A stretch of 7,809 nucleotides of DNA from Tissierellaceae bacterium (GTDB taxonomy: Bacteria > Bacillota > Clostridia > Tissierellales > Tissierellaceae), in the NCBI GenBank assembly GCA_029264075.1, contig JARICQ010000144.1:1-7809 (forward strand), written 5' to 3'. Under the pieces are notes generated by a model, which was not told where the DNA came from, made no database searches, and saw nothing but the letters and a program-made list of their open reading frames with translations. Position numbers and translations under genes: made by a program. Below are positions 5,757 through 7,809 of this stretch, piece by piece (position 1 is the first letter of the stretch; every line of letters starts with the position of its first letter).

Positions 5757-7019
5757 TTATATTTGATTTTTAACTAGGTCAGCATAAGTTTCCCTTCTCA
5801 CTATCAGCCTATCCTGTCCATCCCTTATCATCACTACTGCTGGCCTAGGTAATTTGTTGTAGTTGCTTGCCATAGAATAATTGTAGGCTCCTGTGGCCAA
5901 TACAGCTAAGATGTCACCTGCTTCTACTTGTGGAATTTTTAGGTCCCAGATGAGTATATCTCCACTTTCACAACACTTGCCTGCTATAGTAGCCACTTCA
6001 GTTGGGCTTTTATCTGCCTTGTTTGCTACAATTGCCTCATATTCCGCCTGGTAAAGACTGGGCCTTGGATTGTCTGCCATACCTCCATCTACTGAAACAT
6101 AGGTCCTCACTCCTTCAATCTCTTTAATAGAACCTATTGTATAAAGGGTGATCCCTGCCTCAGCTACAATCCATCTTCCTGGCTCTATAGTTATTGTAGG
6201 CCTTTCTAGCCCATATTCTTTGGTAGATTTTTCTACTTCTTTTACTATTTCATCTGTAAAATAAGCAAGGGGCCTTCTATTTTCATCACCTGCATACCTT
6301 ATTCCATAGCCACCGCCAGTATTTAGCTCCTTGGTCACAAATCCAAACTTATCTTTAACATCTTTCATTAATTTGACAATTATTTGGATTGACTTTAGAT
6401 GGCTTTGATTGTCAAACAATTGGGAGCCTATATGAGAATGAAAACCTAACAACTGGATATTTTTCATTTCACTTAACTTTTCCATCCCTTTTTCGATGCT
6501 CTTTTTATTTAAAGGTATGCCAAATTTTGAATCTACCTGACCAGTTTGAATATATTTGTGAGTATCGCTATCTACTCCTGGACTAATTCGAAATAATATT
6601 TTTACGATTTTCTTGTATTTATATCCCGCACTTTCAACCAAATCAAGCTCCCCTATATTATCTACAATTATTCTTCCTACATCGTTTTTTACTGCCATTT
6701 CTATTTCTTCTATAGATTTATTATTCCCATGAAAAATAACCCTATCCATGGGGAAATCAACTTCCAAGGCAGTATATAGCTCTCCTCCAGATACTACATC
6801 CATACCTAGTCCTTCTCTTTTTATAATTCTTGCCATTTCTTTAGTTAAAAAAGCCTTGCTAGCATAAAAGGCCTCGGTATTGGGATGTTTATTTAAAAAA
6901 TCATCCCTGATCTCCTTGCAGCGATCATTTATAAGGTCTTCAGACATTAAATATAATGGAGTCCCATATTTTTTTGCTAGTTCTACCGTATCCATCCCAG
7001 CAAATATTAGATTGCTCAT
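5757..7019 (-). CDS. lysA: Diaminopimelate decarboxylase
   Basis: The 420-residue protein is the usual length for this cytosolic, PLP-dependent fold-type III enzyme, which decarboxylates meso-diaminopimelate to L-lysine. The PLP lysine is K55 in FYASKAFLTK. Other motifs are HSHIGSQ (194-200), GGGYGIRY (235-242), EPGRW (279-283), DGGMADNPRPSLY (311-323), CCESGDIL (349-356, with C350 and E351 from the neighbouring subunit in the dimer), and GAYNYSMASNYN (377-388). The CESGD motif and the EPGR context fit DAP decarboxylase better than ornithine/arginine-type relatives, although carboxynorspermidine decarboxylase-like paralogues share the fold. A reading frame opening at 7052 would add 11 residues. 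The ATG at 7019 is preferred because AAAGGAGG lies seven bases upstream. It has its own strong promoter and a leader of about 26 nt, so there is no lysine riboswitch or T-box in front of it. No other lysine biosynthesis gene is adjacent. Confidence 0.95.
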   Translation of the reverse strand: MSNLIFAGMDTVELAKKYGTPLYLMSEDLINDRCKEIRDDFLNKHPNTEAFYASKAFLTKEMARIIKREGLGMDVVSGGELYTALEVDFPMDRVIFHGNNKSIEEIEMAVKNDVGRIIVDNIGELDLVESAGYKYKKIVKILFRISPGVDSDTHKYIQTGQVDSKFGIPLNKKSIEKGMEKLSEMKNIQLLGFHSHIGSQLFDNQSHLKSIQIIVKLMKDVKDKFGFVTKELNTGGGYGIRYAGDENRRPLAYFTDEIVKEVEKSTKEYGLERPTITIEPGRWIVAEAGITLYTIGSIKEIEGVRTYVSVDGGMADNPRPSLYQAEYEAIVANKADKSPTEVATIAGKCCESGDILIWDLKIPQVEAGDILAVLATGAYNYSMASNYNKLPRPAVVMIRDGQDRLIVRRETYADLVKNQI

Positions 7020-7025
7020 TTTATT

Positions 7026-7033
7026 CCTCCTTT
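7026..7033 (-). promoter_or_regulatory. Ribosome binding site deciding the lysA start
   Basis: AAAGGAGG on the minus strand, with good spacing to the ATG at 7019. The in-frame codon at 7052 lies at or upstream of the predicted transcription start, so it cannot serve as the start from this promoter. Confidence 0.88.
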
Positions 7034-7051
7034 TGTATATTTCATATCCCA

Positions 7052-7080
7052 ATTGTAAAACATGGCTAAGATACTGTCAA
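7052..7080 (-). promoter_or_regulatory. Sigma-A promoter of lysA
   Basis: The minus strand shows consensus TTGACA (7075-7080), a 17-bp spacer and TACAAT (7052-7057), one mismatch from consensus. The predicted start is near 7045. The -35 box starts two bases beyond the T-run of the preceding terminator. Confidence 0.85.
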
Positions 7081-7132
7081 CAAAAATAGCTATAGATGGA
7101 AGGCTCTTTTTCAAGCCTTCCATCTATAGCTA
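7081..7132 (-). terminator. Strong terminator after the permease-ferredoxin gene
   Basis: A perfect 19-bp stem has arms at 7087-7105 and 7114-7132 with an 8-nt loop. On the minus strand it is followed directly by TTTTTG. It lies about 65 bases after the stop codon and insulates lysA from upstream transcription. Confidence 0.92.
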
Positions 7133-7133
7133 G

Positions 7134-7177
7134 TGTCAAAATCCTTTGATAAATTATTTAATGCTAAAATCCTTTGT
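7134..7177. repeat. Pair of 16-bp imperfect direct repeats, 28-bp period
   Basis: Copies at 7134-7149 and 7162-7177 share AAAATCCTTTG exactly and differ at three of the 16 positions, all in the flanks. They lie between the permease-ferredoxin stop and its terminator, in the 3' untranslated part of that message. Two copies only; the function is unknown and may be none. Confidence 0.45.
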
Positions 7178-7196
7178 CCAAATTTATATTCTTATC

Positions 7197-7809
7197 TTAA
7201 ATCTCACCTATTTCAATTGCCCCTACAGGACACTTATCTTTTGCTTTTCTTGCATTTTCTTCGGTCTCTGGCTTTATATAATCAACCACAGTTGTTGCAA
7301 TATTTTTATCTCCACTTTTATCCATTGTAAAGTAATTAGAAGAAACATTAACACATATTCCACACCCGATACAAGTTTCTTCCCTTACCCTTATTTCTCC
7401 TTTGTTTAAGCTTTCTTCTCTAAGAGGAATGTCTTCTCTCTTTACTATCTTAGATACAAGGTAACCCATAAGGATAATTGATATAACGGTAAATATCCAT
7501 CTGGTAACCATGAATTTAACTCCTAAGAATTTCACCTCATTAGCGAGCATTGGTATCTTAACCACTGCCCAGGCACTTAATATGACTACTATATTTCCAA
7601 CACTTGCACCTTTTTTAAGCAGTGTCTTTGCCACTGGAAAGGCTGCATATATAGGTCCTGCTGAAATGCTTCCAAGGGCTAGGGCTGTAAAAGAACCACG
7701 CAGTCCAGACTTTTCACCTAGAGCCTTCATTATTAGATTTTTAGGAACCCAGGCATCTATTAAGGCAGTCAAAAGAAATACTACAGGCATGATAATTAAC
7801 ATTTCCCTT
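7197..7809 (-). CDS. Permease (PF03773-like) with C-terminal 4Fe-4S ferredoxin domain, partial
   Basis: The frame is open to the right edge, so the N-terminus is missing. Numbering here is from the ATG at 7802, which has no well-placed ribosome binding site and is probably internal. About residues 1-120 hold hydrophobic segments (1-18, 38-56, 67-85, 101-118) with GSISAGPIYAAFPVAKTLL (44-62) and AWAVVKIPMLANEVKFLG (78-94). These are typical of the predicted-permease family that includes ArsP-like exporters, here apparently the half-size type of about 150-170 membrane residues. A charged linker (121-140) leads to a ferredoxin-like domain, with C144-x2-C147-x2-C150 and a fourth cysteine C191 in KCPVGAIEI. 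That pattern fits a single 4Fe-4S cluster, probably on the cytosolic side. The transported substrate is not known. A partner half-permease or metal/arsenic regulator would be expected just beyond the window. It ends at a strong terminator upstream of lysA. Confidence 0.85.
   Translation of the reverse strand, partial: REMLIIMPVVFLLTALIDAWVPKNLIMKALGEKSGLRGSFTALALGSISAGPIYAAFPVAKTLLKKGASVGNIVVILSAWAVVKIPMLANEVKFLGVKFMVTRWIFTVISIILMGYLVSKIVKREDIPLREESLNKGEIRVREETCIGCGICVNVSSNYFTMDKSGDKNIATTVVDYIKPETEENARKAKDKCPVGAIEIGEI

Noticed and set aside
7020..7196. Possible lysine riboswitch or T-box upstream of lysA
   Set aside because: The region is accounted for by a terminator, a consensus promoter and a leader of about 26 nt; no complex fold or T-box-like sequence is present downstream of the promoter.
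7133..7409. Plus-strand frames overlapping the permease 3' end
   Set aside because: They overlap the ferredoxin-coding region with its intact cysteine motif, have no ribosome binding site, and have compositions typical of antisense frames.

Overview
The window is AT-rich DNA with AGGAGG-type ribosome binding sites, TTGACA/TATAAT-type promoters and compact intergenic gaps, which points to a low-GC Firmicute. The gene set (BrnQ carrier, BioY, a type 2 isopentenyl-diphosphate isomerase, an LCP wall-polymer ligase, LysA, and a permease carrying a ferredoxin domain) fits an anaerobe of the Clostridia/Tissierellia type. The exact genus cannot be read from this sequence.

Layout, left to right. The first 91 bases hold the N-terminus of a branched-chain amino acid carrier (BrnQ, minus strand, cut by the window edge). 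It is transcribed divergently from the biotin transporter gene bioY (plus strand), the only complete plus-strand gene. A strong, nearly symmetrical hairpin then separates bioY from a long run of convergent minus-strand genes. In order of transcription (right to left) these are: a half-size permease with a C-terminal 4Fe-4S ferredoxin domain (cut by the right edge); lysA; a secreted acidic lipoprotein of unknown function; an LCP-family gene followed 17 nt later by idi (type 2); and biotin-protein ligase followed 22 nt later by an isochorismatase-family hydrolase. Hairpins with T-rich tails lie after the permease gene, lysA, the lipoprotein gene, idi and the isochorismatase gene, so the minus-strand block is probably five short transcription units rather than one operon. 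Every gap between genes is under 200 bp.

How the genes fit together. BioY imports biotin and the ligase attaches it to carboxylases, but the ligase lacks the N-terminal DNA-binding domain of BirA, so it should not be a repressor. LysA (meso-DAP to lysine), IDI-2 (isoprenoid precursor supply, including undecaprenyl phosphate) and LCP (transfer of undecaprenyl-pyrophosphate-linked polymers to peptidoglycan) share an envelope theme; the LCP-idi pair looks like a real operon. The five visible promoters all predict leaders of only about 22-30 nt, which leaves no room for riboswitches or T-boxes.

Most of the window is ordinary housekeeping and transport. The points that most merit a second look are the permease-ferredoxin fusion, the unassigned acidic lipoprotein, the HTH-less biotin ligase next to an isochorismatase-like hydrolase, and the LCP-idi pairing. 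I found no CRISPR array, tRNA, rRNA, insertion sequence or clear new defence or mobile system.
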